Shown one piece after another: positions 26,832 to 34,685 of a stretch of DNA of 48,402 nucleotides (the stretch's first letter is position 1; each line of letters starts with the position of its first letter). Where the stretch lies: the NCBI GenBank assembly GCA_910576785.1, contig CAJTJG010000021.1:1-48402 (forward strand), read 5' to 3'. This DNA comes from an uncultured Duncaniella sp. Its GTDB lineage: Bacteria > Bacteroidota > Bacteroidia > Bacteroidales > Muribaculaceae. Position numbers and translations under genes: made by a program. The notes below the pieces were generated by a model. The model ran no database searches and was not told the origin of the DNA. It saw only the letters and a program-made list of their open reading frames with translations.

Positions 26832-27427
26832 AGGTTCTGAGAATGTATCCCACCAGCCTCAACGACCGCTATCTCGATGAAGCTGTAAAGGCCGTGGAAA
26901 ACGGCGATATCATAATCTATCCCACCGACTCGCTCTATGCCATGGGATGTGATGCACTGAGCAACACGGCCATAGAGAAGCTCTGCAAGGTGAAGGGCGT
27001 AAACCCGGCCAAACAGACTCTATCGGTGGTATGCGACGGTCTCTCCATGGCCAGTGAGTATGCACGTATAGACAACGAGGCGTTCCGTATACTTCGCGCC
27101 AATCTCCCGGGACCATTCACCTTTATCCTTCCGGCCTCCACGACGCTGCCGAAAGTATTCAAAGGACGCAAGGAAGTAGGCATACGCATACCCGACAATC
27201 CCGTGGCTACGGCTCTGGCCGAGCGACTCGGACACCCGCTGCTGTCCACATCCATCCCACAGAGCGAGGACGGCATGGATGCACAGGCTATAGCGCACAT
27301 CTATGAGAACACCGCTGCCCTTCTCATAGATGCCGGCGAGAGCGACGGTATCCCGTCGACAGTAGTAGACCTCACCGACAGCCGCTCGCCCGAGATAATA
27401 CGCGAGGGGAAAGGAGAGCTGAAATAG
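26828..27427 (+). CDS. Sua5/YciO/YrdC family protein (TsaC-like)
   Basis: 199 residues of the YrdC fold. The family start GDIIIYPTDSLYAMGCDA is at about 26-43, KVKGVNPAKQTLSVVC holds the KxR-like phosphate-binding region, and LPGPFTFILPAS and HPLLSTSIPQSEDG follow. TsaC makes threonylcarbamoyl-AMP for the t6A modification of tRNAs that read ANN codons. The close paralogue YciO shares this fold, and the sequence here is nearer the short YciO-type form. It follows the B3/4 protein gene with a four-base overlap and precedes the FemAB-like gene by two bases. Confidence 0.87.
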   Translation: MKVLRMYPTSLNDRYLDEAVKAVENGDIIIYPTDSLYAMGCDALSNTAIEKLCKVKGVNPAKQTLSVVCDGLSMASEYARIDNEAFRILRANLPGPFTFILPASTTLPKVFKGRKEVGIRIPDNPVATALAERLGHPLLSTSIPQSEDGMDAQAIAHIYENTAALLIDAGESDGIPSTVVDLTDSRSPEIIREGKGELK

Positions 27428-27429
27428 CC

Positions 27430-28380
27430 ATGAGGATAGTAAGATACGTCCCGTCCATGAAGCATGCATGGGACGATTTCGTGGAGCGCTCCAAGAACGG
27501 CACATTCCTGCTCATGCGCGACTATATGGAGTATCACGCTGACAGATTCGCCGATCATTCGTATATCTTCACCTCCGACGACGACCATGACACTCCTATA
27601 GCGTTGCTCCCCGCCACACTCAGAGATGACACCCTTAGCAGCCACGCCGGTCTGACCTACGGTGGTCTTGTGATGGGTATGAGCACCTCGGGCGCTGATG
27701 CACTGAAAATGATGGAACTGCTGCGCGGACAGCTCGCTACGGAAGGTATCGGAAGACTTATCTACAAGGCAATTCCCCACATATATCACAAACAGGGAGC
27801 CGAGGAGGATCTGTATGCACTGTTCCGTCTGGATGCGAAGCTACATATCAGGAATCTCGCCACAGTAATAAACCTCATGGATCCGATACCCTCCTCCCGT
27901 CTGGGCAAGAGAGCATTAAAGCGTCAGCGCAAAGGCGGCATAGAGGTGAAGGAGGTGCAGACATGCGATCCTTTCTGGGACATAGTAGTGGCTGACCGGA
28001 AGGAACGGCACAACACGCGGCCGGTACACACCGGGACAGAACTGAACTATCTGAAGGGGTGTTTCCCCGACAATATACGCTTCTTCACCGCCTCCACCGC
28101 CACGGAGGAGACACTCGGCGGAGCTGTAATCTATCTCGACAGAGGAGTGATCCATCTGCAATATGCGGCATGCACCCCGCACGGCAAGGAGCTATATGCC
28201 ACGGATGTGATATATCATGAGATCATCTTCAATCTCTTGCCCGGCAACCGTTATTTTGACTTCGGGAGCAACAACGAGGATGCAGGGCGCTATCTCAACG
28301 AGGGAATGGTAAGGCACAAGGAGGAGTTCGGTGGCCGGTCAGTGGTCTACGATATCTATGAGCTCGACATCCACCATTGA
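27430..28380 (+). CDS. FemAB/GNAT-like acyltransferase of unknown substrate
   Basis: 316 residues. The N-terminal half (MRIVRYVPSMKHAWDDFVERSKNGTFL...) and the C-terminal half resemble the double GNAT fold of FemAB-like proteins. The C-terminal landmarks are LGGAVIYLDRGVIHLQYAA and FDFGSNNEDAGRYLNEGMVRHKEEFGG. FemAB relatives transfer amino acids from charged tRNA or act as N-acetyltransferases; which applies here cannot be told. It is the last gene of the operon with the B3/4 and TsaC-like proteins, only two bases after the latter, so a tRNA-linked reaction is conceivable. No signal peptide. A 24-bp inverted repeat follows 14 bases after its stop. Confidence 0.7.
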   Translation: MRIVRYVPSMKHAWDDFVERSKNGTFLLMRDYMEYHADRFADHSYIFTSDDDHDTPIALLPATLRDDTLSSHAGLTYGGLVMGMSTSGADALKMMELLRGQLATEGIGRLIYKAIPHIYHKQGAEEDLYALFRLDAKLHIRNLATVINLMDPIPSSRLGKRALKRQRKGGIEVKEVQTCDPFWDIVVADRKERHNTRPVHTGTELNYLKGCFPDNIRFFTASTATEETLGGAVIYLDRGVIHLQYAACTPHGKELYATDVIYHEIIFNLLPGNRYFDFGSNNEDAGRYLNEGMVRHKEEFGGRSVVYDIYELDIHH

Positions 28381-28394
28381 CAGGGCTGTGTGTC

Positions 28395-28447
28395 AAGATA
28401 CAGAAGACCCTATAATGCGTAATGCATTATAGGGTCTTCTGTATCTT
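28395..28447. repeat. Perfect 24-bp intergenic inverted repeat
   Basis: Arms 28395-28418 and 28424-28447 are perfectly complementary around the loop GTAAT. It lies between the converging genes ending at 28380 and 28513. It is homologous to 20175-20247: 22 of 25 bases match (28395-28419 against 20185-20209), and each of the three differences is matched by the opposite change on the other arm. No T-run follows. Confidence 0.93.
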
Positions 28448-28512
28448 TCTATAAATTATGGCCCAGCCTCATGCATTTTTAATGCGGTCAGTTGGTCCTT
28501 TTTTTTACGATG

Positions 28513-29073
28513 TCACTCGTCGAAAGTCATCTCGTCGAATCCGGCGGCATCGAATTCGTCCTCATTGTATTCAGACGATCCGTAGAAGTCATCATCGAGA
28601 TCGGTGGCCTGAGCGGCAGCATGGGCAGCAGCCTTGGCATCAATCTGAGCATCGAAGTCATCAAGATTGACAAACTGCGAGGGAGCCTCGCCCATGGATA
28701 TGGAACAGAGAGGATCCTTCAGACTCTTGCCGGGCACGGAACGCTTCATCTCGATGAAGAACGAGCGGTCCGTCATATAGTCAAACACCCACACGAGGCG
28801 CTGGCCCTCATCCTCTATAAAATCGCTAAGCGGAGTGTCCTCCATGAGATACACATCCTGCGAGGAATCCGACCCCATGTCCTCAAGACATATTTCCTGG
28901 CCACGCTCCCACCCGTCATCACAGAGAAAAAACGAGCTGAACTGCCCCTTGTCATATCCCACGCTGTCACATATGGCGTTGCGTAAGTCCAGGAAGGTCG
29001 CGTCGGCATCAATCTGGATCTCGCGCTTGAAATTGTCAACCTCGTCAGAGACGATGCGGAAATTGAATATCAT
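28513..29073 (-). CDS. pRiA4b ORF-3-like protein
   Basis: 186 residues beginning MIFNFRIVSDEVDNFKREI. The N-terminal 140 residues resemble the pRiA4b ORF-3 family (PF07929; DUF of unknown function found on plasmids and chromosomes): ADATFLDLRNAICDSVGYD, SSFFLCDDGWERGQEICLEDMG, and LVWVFDYMTDRSFFIEM. The last 45 residues are strongly acidic and Asp/Glu/Ala-rich, probably disordered. No function can be assigned. The ATG at 29073 is chosen because the family match starts there and a promoter lies 30 bases upstream. The gene is alone on the minus strand, separated by an inverted repeat from the secreted-protein gene upstream. Confidence 0.72.
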   Translation of the reverse strand: MIFNFRIVSDEVDNFKREIQIDADATFLDLRNAICDSVGYDKGQFSSFFLCDDGWERGQEICLEDMGSDSSQDVYLMEDTPLSDFIEDEGQRLVWVFDYMTDRSFFIEMKRSVPGKSLKDPLCSISMGEAPSQFVNLDDFDAQIDAKAAAHAAAQATDLDDDFYGSSEYNEDEFDAAGFDEMTFDE

Positions 29074-29102
29074 ATTCTGTGAGTTGCTTTGTTTATACAC
29101 TG

Positions 29103-29133
29103 CGAAAGTAATAACAATTTTTTTATCCGCAAA
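29103..29133 (-). promoter_or_regulatory. Promoter of the pRiA4b ORF-3-like gene
   Basis: On the minus strand TTTG (29133-29130), 19 bases and TACTTTCG (29110-29103), one base off consensus. The TTTG box lies in a tandem pair of 13-mers (29125-29150, TTTTTTGCGGAT on the minus strand), which places a second TTTG 13 bases further out. Confidence 0.55.
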
Positions 29134-29172
29134 AAACATCCGCAAAAAAATTCACCGCTATTTTGACATAAA

Positions 29173-29255
29173 TACCGGGAAAGGACAAAAGCCACAGATT
29201 TTAATTGTCTGTACAACAATCGATCTTTCTCTGTAGCTTCTGTCCTTTCCCGGTA
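29173..29255. repeat. Intergenic inverted repeat (26-bp arms, two mismatches)
   Basis: Arms 29173-29198 and 29230-29255 (TACCGGGAAAGGACA... and its near complement) pair at 24 of 26 positions, with a 31-base loop. It lies about 45 bases past the end of the 29302-31086 gene and upstream of the next minus-strand gene's promoter. The words GGACA, AGAAG/CTTCTGTCC and TCTTTCT recur from the other repeats of this window. Confidence 0.8.
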
Positions 29256-29301
29256 CTTGTGTGTCACGCTATATTATATGACACACAACAGTGTCACCGT
29301 T

Positions 29302-31086
29302 TCATTCTGCCACGGGGCGGAGCTGGGTCACCTCGCCGGTGATACCGTCCACATCAATCAGATAGAGGTCGGAGAGGATCTCGCCGTCGTAGGCGAATAT
29401 GATAACACGGTTCTTGCCGAATGTCCAGCACATCTTGTCACTGTCCCATTCCGGGCCGATAGACATGCGCTTGTGCTGCTCGCCGGTATAAAGCGTCATA
29501 TACTGGCCCTGCACATCAATAAAATCCTGCATGATCTCCTCATCGCTACGTCCGTTGAGCGACACATAGTAGTTGGAGGCCATGTTGTTCTCAAGCACAT
29601 ACTTGACATTCGGATCGGAAGGAATGACGTTGACAGTGTAGAAGTGTGTGTAGTTACCCTCGCCATCGAAGTCGGAAATCGTCACGTCAAATGTCACCTT
29701 ATCCTTTTTCTGATCATTCTTTGTGGAGAGGGGGACGGTCTTCATCTCGGTGGTGCGCTCTCCCGTCTCGTCAATACCGAATATCATAGCGGTATAGGTC
29801 TTGGAAGCGTCAAGGTAGATACCGTCGATGATATCGTCGTGGGAATTGAGCGTGTGTGCACCGGTGCGCACATACTTTTCGTCGGTGGCCCAGAAAATAG
29901 TATTGGTGGTGGTGAGATACTGGATGCGTCCGGCCACATAGAGCTCGGGCGAAGAGCTGGCGAGCTTGGAGTCCTCGCATATCATAGCTATCCAACGGGT
30001 GGATTCCTTGGAGGGTTTAACATCGATGCTCATCTCGGAACCTGACAGACGTGTGGCCGTGACGTCGAATGTGCAGTCGTCCACAACCTCCGGATAGGGT
30101 ATCTCGATCTCACACGTCTTTACTTTGGTATCCTGGTAGCCATATTCGCATCCGAAAGCTGCCACAATGTATTTCTCGCCGATCTTGACATTGCTCTTGG
30201 TAGCTGAGCCGACGCCGGTATAGGTGACTGTGCTCCAATCGCCGGTGCCATAGTTGTAAACAAGTTGCTCGAGGGTGCGGCATGTATTGAACGCGAGGGC
30301 GTCGAGACCGTAGGCCTCCACTTCCATTTCGGTGTAGAATGCAATGGCGAAGGGGCGGTCCTTGTCCTGGCACTCGACCTCGACAACAGCACTGTTTGAA
30401 CTCAGTTTCGGGGTGAATGTGAAATTGACATCGGCCTCCACGAGTTTCTTTGTCTTCCATTCCACCACTACCGGCTCTGATGTCAGCACCACATCGCCTT
30501 TCTCGATCTTGGCCGTATAGACGGCGAGCACGATGTCAGTGTCGGGACTGATGATCTCGTCGCCGAACCAGTCCTGCTTGACAGGCGCGGTATAGAAAAT
30601 ACGGTCGATAGGATAGGTGTTGAGATCATAACCGTTCTGCTCGCAGACGTAATGGATGAATTCGCGGTCGCGCTCGAATAGACGCTGCCCCCATTCGCGA
30701 CGGTTCACGCCCTTGAGCTCGCTCCTATTCACACCCGACGGACGGAAGTATACCTGCTCACCGTCGGTGGTCTTGACTTCATAGGTACATCCGTTGTAGT
30801 GGGGTGTCACCTCCACAGTGAGATTCGACTCAGGAAGACCCTGCACATACTCCATGCGGTCGAAGGCGGAGATGTCGGTCTTATAGTTGAGCCCGCTGGT
30901 AAAATCGACATTCATAGTGGAATATCCACCGTCGGCACCCTTGACATATGTGATCTTGTCCACATCATCCACCCATATCTTGCGGATGAGCGATTCGCCA
31001 TTGTAGAGTTCGATGCGGTCTACCGTAGCGAAGAGCGAGGCTGTGGCCGCGAGGGCCAATGAGGCTGTAAGCAATGTTTTCTTCAT
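29302..31086 (-). CDS. Secreted protein of unknown function
   Basis: 594 residues. A clear signal peptide (MKKTLLTASLALAATASLFA) precedes a mature protein rich in Thr, Val, Asp and Tyr and in predicted beta-strands, with few Cys. The first 60 mature residues (VDRIELYNGESLIRKIWVDD... to DRMEYVQG) form a small repeat-like unit also suggested in the next gene upstream. The body seems to contain three or four Ig/fibronectin-like stretches (starting near EVTPHYNGCTYEV, ADVNFTFTPKLSS, DDCTFDVTATRLSG and DKVTFDVTISDFDG). This resembles Bacteroidales surface or secreted proteins. I do not recognise a function. It lies six bases downstream of the 152-residue secreted protein gene, so the two are probably made together. 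Confidence 0.75.
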   Translation of the reverse strand: MKKTLLTASLALAATASLFATVDRIELYNGESLIRKIWVDDVDKITYVKGADGGYSTMNVDFTSGLNYKTDISAFDRMEYVQGLPESNLTVEVTPHYNGCTYEVKTTDGEQVYFRPSGVNRSELKGVNRREWGQRLFERDREFIHYVCEQNGYDLNTYPIDRIFYTAPVKQDWFGDEIISPDTDIVLAVYTAKIEKGDVVLTSEPVVVEWKTKKLVEADVNFTFTPKLSSNSAVVEVECQDKDRPFAIAFYTEMEVEAYGLDALAFNTCRTLEQLVYNYGTGDWSTVTYTGVGSATKSNVKIGEKYIVAAFGCEYGYQDTKVKTCEIEIPYPEVVDDCTFDVTATRLSGSEMSIDVKPSKESTRWIAMICEDSKLASSSPELYVAGRIQYLTTTNTIFWATDEKYVRTGAHTLNSHDDIIDGIYLDASKTYTAMIFGIDETGERTTEMKTVPLSTKNDQKKDKVTFDVTISDFDGEGNYTHFYTVNVIPSDPNVKYVLENNMASNYYVSLNGRSDEEIMQDFIDVQGQYMTLYTGEQHKRMSIGPEWDSDKMCWTFGKNRVIIFAYDGEILSDLYLIDVDGITGEVTQLRPVAE

Positions 31087-31092
31087 GGCCCT

Positions 31093-31551
31093 TTACTTTA
31101 CATTGATTTTGAACGACGAATTGTTGACACTCACTACATAGATCCCGGGGGTGAGCCCGTCGAGGGACATTGTGGCCGAGCCTGCCTCCACACGGGCTGT
31201 ACGTACAGCAACGCCAGAGAGGTTGTAGAGGCTTACGCCTGTGCCTTCGGCAAGATTGCCGAAACGGAGCATACCGCCGAGATTCTCGAAGTCGGTCTCC
31301 GAGCCGATCTCCGTAATGGCCGAGTATTCCTCGTGGCTGAACGAGAGGATATCGGCACGGGGTATGGTGACATCCTCGCCAGAACCGACAGCACACAGAT
31401 TGTCGGCGGTGAAAGTGACAGCAAGTTCGTCGGTGAGCATCACACTCACATTCGTACCGTCCTTCAGATTGACAAGAAGAGCCTTGTAGGATGCGCCCCA
31501 CGCTGATGCACTCAGCAACAGCCCCAGGGCCCCAAGCAGTAATTTACGCAT
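31093..31551 (-). CDS. Secreted protein with a T9SS-like C-terminal domain
   Basis: 152 residues. Signal peptide MRKLLLGALGLLLSASAWGA. The first mature part (YKALLVNLKDGTNVSVMLTD ... IPRADILSFSHEE) has the same strand pattern as the start of the neighbouring 594-residue protein. The last 65 residues (GVSLYNLSGVAVRTARVEAG to TPGIYVVSVNNSSFKINVK) look like the C-terminal beta-domain that targets proteins to the type IX secretion system, although here it makes up almost half of a very small protein. No catalytic motif. The ATG at 31551 is chosen because the signal peptide starts there. It precedes the 594-residue secreted protein gene by six bases. Confidence 0.72.
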   Translation of the reverse strand: MRKLLLGALGLLLSASAWGASYKALLVNLKDGTNVSVMLTDELAVTFTADNLCAVGSGEDVTIPRADILSFSHEEYSAITEIGSETDFENLGGMLRFGNLAEGTGVSLYNLSGVAVRTARVEAGSATMSLDGLTPGIYVVSVNNSSFKINVK

Positions 31552-31593
31552 AATGTAATGTATATGGATTAACGTTTTTTTATGTTCGCGGTA

Positions 31594-31601
31594 CAAAGTT
31601 A
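31594..31601 (-). promoter_or_regulatory. -7 box of the secreted-protein pair
   Basis: TAACTTTG on the minus strand, 43 bases upstream of the 31551 start. ATTG (31624-31621) lies 19 bases further out, a three-of-four match to TTTG. Confidence 0.45.
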
Positions 31602-31720
31602 CTACTTTATATCAAACATCCAATAGTTTTGATAACATTTTTCCACAAAAATTCGCATTCTTGCATCACAAGTCGCCATTTGTGTAAATCACAGTAGCAT
31701 TTTGCCACTTATTCCATACA

Positions 31721-32704
31721 TTAATCCACAATTTGCTCCTTAGCAAAACGCATTACCGTATGGAGCGACGGGAAGGACAGGGTGAGGAGCGCACCCGAAG
31801 CATCGACAGTGGCGTGGATATCGCGGCTGATGGGACGGAACTCAGAGTCGATCCACTCGAGATCGTAATGGCCGGCAAATTCGGCGGGTATGAGGCGCCC
31901 TTTGAGCCTGGGCCCAGCACCATTCCATCTGTCGGCGAGAATCTCGGCACCACCTATATATAATATATCGAATGCACCCGCCACTTCGCCGGACGGTATG
32001 ACAGCCAATCTGTAGCGGCCTCCCGGACGGGCATAGACCGGATCGTTGTTGCGGTCGAAATAATTCCAGAATCCCACGGCTGGATCGGCGGCGGAGGAGT
32101 CGGATATGATTCTACGCACTTCACCGAGATCGAGATCTGTGGACAATGCTACCTGTGGATCCGTCTCGCTCTCCACACAGAACATGGAGAGCACTCCCCG
32201 CCCCACTGCACTCACTGATACCTCTCCGACATCAATGGCTTGCGGAAGTGTGATCTCCCCCACTCTTCCGAGAGTTCTGGCGCCTCCGCTCAGGGTCAGA
32301 GTGCGTCCATCAGAGGCCAGTTCGATCGAGATGGTGTTGTATGCATCTTTTTCAGGAGAAAAGCCCTCGGCTTCGCCAGTCATAAGGATATGGCCTCCGC
32401 ATGTCACGGTCATACCCGTACATACCCGGTCAACGATATCATCGCCATAGCCTATAGTGAGGTTGTACAGGGATACAGACAGGGTGTCGGTTCCCGCAAC
32501 AGGTATCAGCGACATACTCCAACTGCCGCTTCTGCCGGAACCGCGCATCGTCATGCGGGCCTCGGCCTTAAGACGTCCGGGAGCGGAGGTGTGCAATGGG
32601 ATACATACAACAGAGTCAGACATAGATACCGGAGCATCGTAATAGTGACGATCCGGCCCTGTCAGGCCTAATATGGCCAGAAAAGGGAGGAGAGAGTGAA
32701 TCAT
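31721..32704 (-). CDS. Secreted protein of unknown function
   Basis: 327 residues from the ATG at 32704. The N-terminus MIHSLLPFLAILGLTGPD is a short signal-like hydrophobic segment. The remainder is beta-rich with no recognisable enzyme motif; segments such as NTISIELASDGRTLTLSGG and VGFWNYFDRNNDPVYARPGGRYRLAVIPSG suggest a sandwich-type domain. I do not recognise the family with confidence. It begins four bases after the end of the PurF-like gene and so is probably in the same transcript, a pairing that gives no functional clue. Confidence 0.7.
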   Translation of the reverse strand: MIHSLLPFLAILGLTGPDRHYYDAPVSMSDSVVCIPLHTSAPGRLKAEARMTMRGSGRSGSWSMSLIPVAGTDTLSVSLYNLTIGYGDDIVDRVCTGMTVTCGGHILMTGEAEGFSPEKDAYNTISIELASDGRTLTLSGGARTLGRVGEITLPQAIDVGEVSVSAVGRGVLSMFCVESETDPQVALSTDLDLGEVRRIISDSSAADPAVGFWNYFDRNNDPVYARPGGRYRLAVIPSGEVAGAFDILYIGGAEILADRWNGAGPRLKGRLIPAEFAGHYDLEWIDSEFRPISRDIHATVDASGALLTLSFPSLHTVMRFAKEQIVD

Positions 32705-32708
32705 GATG

Positions 32709-34598
32709 TCAGCGTTTGTCCACGTTGCCTTCGTAGAAGTTGATAAAAGCACGGTTGACCAACCGTGTACCTCCCGGTGTGGGATAGTTGCCCGAGAAAT
32801 ACCAGTCGCCCGGACATGACGGTACCGCGTCGTGGAGACCGGAGATGGTCTGGTAAATGATGTCGACCTCGGCGTTGACCGATCCGTCGGCAGTGAGCAT
32901 TCCGGCGATCTTGCGTGAGATCTCTTCCTGACTGAACGGAGCGTAGACAGCCTTGACGCAATTGGTTATCTCGTAGTCGAGCAATGTCTCCTGCCGTTTG
33001 CACTCATGGTATGTATCGTCAAGCACACTCTGCATGCCACGGTCATGGAGGAGTTCCACCGCAGCCCGGAAAGCGATGAATTCGCCCATACGCGACATAT
33101 CTATACCGTAATAATCAGGATAGCGCACCTGGGGAGATGAGGACACGACAACGATCTTGCGAGGATGGAGACGGTCGAGCATCCGCAGGATAGACTGCTT
33201 GAGTGTGGTACCGCGCACTATGCTGTCGTCGATCACCACCAGATTGTCCACATTGTTGCGTATTATACCGTAGGTCACATCATATACATGTGCGGCGAGA
33301 TCATTGCGAGCGTCACCCTCGGCTATGAATGTGCGCAGCTTTATGTCCTTTATGGCAACCTTCTCCACTCGGAGATTGCGACCCATTATCTCGGCAAGGC
33401 GCTCGGCATTGAGCGTCCCGGCTATCTGGGCGTTGAGTATCTGTGCGGACTTGGTCTTGTTGAGCTCCTCCTCAAGTCCGTTCACCATCCCGATGAATGC
33501 CACCTCGGCCGTATTGGGGATGAATGAGAACACGGAGTTCTCAAGATCGCCTCCGATGCTATCCATGATGGCGGGGACGACATTTCGGCCGAGCGACTTA
33601 CGCTCACGGTAGATGTCGGCATCGCTGCCACGCGAGAAGTATATGCGCTCGAATGAGCAGCGTCGGTTCTGATCCTCGCCGAGGATGTCGCTCACGTCCA
33701 CATCGCCGCGGCGGTTGACAATAAGGGCGCTGCCGGGAGCGAGCTCGTGTACGTCGCGGCGGGCCACATTGAATGCTGTCTGTATGACCGGACGCTCGGA
33801 TGCGAGCACCACGATCTCATCGTCGTAATAGTAGAAGGCAGGACGGATACCGTGGCGGTCACGCAAGGCGAACATGTCGCCCGACCCTGTGGCGCCGCAG
33901 ATGACGAATCCGCCGTCCCACTCCGGTGCCGTGGGCGCAAGGACACGGCGCAGGTCGATGTTGTCCTCGATGGTGCGGGTGAGCTGCGGATCGACCTGCG
34001 AATCACGGTACTGACGGTATATGCGGTGGTTCTCCTTGTCGAGAGCCTCGCCGAGCTGCTCGAGCAATATGACTGTGTCGCTGTAGATGCGTGGATGCTG
34101 GCCATGGCTCACCACACGCTCGAAGATAGTGTCGACATTGGTCATATTGAAATTGCCACACATCAAGAGGTTGCGCGACCGCCAATTGTTGCGACGCAGG
34201 AAGGGATGGCAGTATGATATGCCGCTCTTTCCGGTGGTGGAGTAGCGCAGATGGCCCATGTAGATTCCGCCGATGAATGGAGCGTAACGCTCTATCTCCT
34301 CAGTGGTGCTTCCGGCAAGGTCAAAGTGAGCGAGTTTGTCGTGGACAGTCTCGAATATCTCACGTATGGCGTCCTTGCCCAGGGCACGCTCGCGGAACAC
34401 ATATTCATGGCCCGGCTCGGGATGAAGTTTCACCACTCCCACACCGGCGCCTTCCTGCCCGCGGTTGTGCTGTTTCTCCATGAGGAGATAAAGTTTGTCA
34501 AGACCGTAAGCCCAGGTCCCGTACTTCTTTTTGTAATACTCCAGCGGCTTGAGCAGGCGCACCATAGCCACGCCACACTCATGTTTGAGAATCTCCAT
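32709..34598 (-). CDS. Amidophosphoribosyltransferase-like protein (long PurF form)
   Basis: 629 residues. MEILKHECGVAMVRLL begins a class II glutamine amidotransferase domain whose nucleophile would be Cys8 after removal of seven residues. KQHNRGQEGAGVG (43-55), the HLRYSTTG stretch (116-123) and DGGFVICGATG (228-238) are typical of the domain. The phosphoribosyltransferase domain has the PRPP-binding loop VVIDDSIVRGTT (454-465). This is the PurF layout, but it is over 100 residues longer than the usual enzyme, with inserts and a long C-terminal region. It could be the real first enzyme of purine synthesis or a paralogue beside a shorter PurF elsewhere. The upstream start in frame overlaps the divergent promoter and is not used. 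Confidence 0.82.
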   Translation of the reverse strand: MEILKHECGVAMVRLLKPLEYYKKKYGTWAYGLDKLYLLMEKQHNRGQEGAGVGVVKLHPEPGHEYVFRERALGKDAIREIFETVHDKLAHFDLAGSTTEEIERYAPFIGGIYMGHLRYSTTGKSGISYCHPFLRRNNWRSRNLLMCGNFNMTNVDTIFERVVSHGQHPRIYSDTVILLEQLGEALDKENHRIYRQYRDSQVDPQLTRTIEDNIDLRRVLAPTAPEWDGGFVICGATGSGDMFALRDRHGIRPAFYYYDDEIVVLASERPVIQTAFNVARRDVHELAPGSALIVNRRGDVDVSDILGEDQNRRCSFERIYFSRGSDADIYRERKSLGRNVVPAIMDSIGGDLENSVFSFIPNTAEVAFIGMVNGLEEELNKTKSAQILNAQIAGTLNAERLAEIMGRNLRVEKVAIKDIKLRTFIAEGDARNDLAAHVYDVTYGIIRNNVDNLVVIDDSIVRGTTLKQSILRMLDRLHPRKIVVVSSSPQVRYPDYYGIDMSRMGEFIAFRAAVELLHDRGMQSVLDDTYHECKRQETLLDYEITNCVKAVYAPFSQEEISRKIAGMLTADGSVNAEVDIIYQTISGLHDAVPSCPGDWYFSGNYPTPGGTRLVNRAFINFYEGNVDKR

Positions 34599-34606
34599 AA
34601 TGGGCG

Positions 34607-34614
34607 CAAAATTA
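34607..34614 (-). promoter_or_regulatory. -7 box just before the PurF-like gene
   Basis: TAATTTTG on the minus strand is only eight bases upstream of the PurF-like start codon. If it is used, transcription would begin within a few bases of the ATG, giving an almost leaderless mRNA. No clear TTTG partner is seen. Confidence 0.4.
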
Positions 34615-34624
34615 CAAAATTCCG

Positions 34625-34656
34625 CTTGACCCGCACGAACATTATCCGTAATTTTG
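34625..34656 (+). promoter_or_regulatory. Promoter of the K+/H+ antiporter gene
   Basis: CTTG (34625-34628), 20 bases and TAATTTTG (34649-34656). The predicted start near 34663 lies 23 bases before the antiporter start codon. Confidence 0.65.
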
Positions 34657-34685
34657 TAGCACGGAACTAAAAAAATCACACTTCA

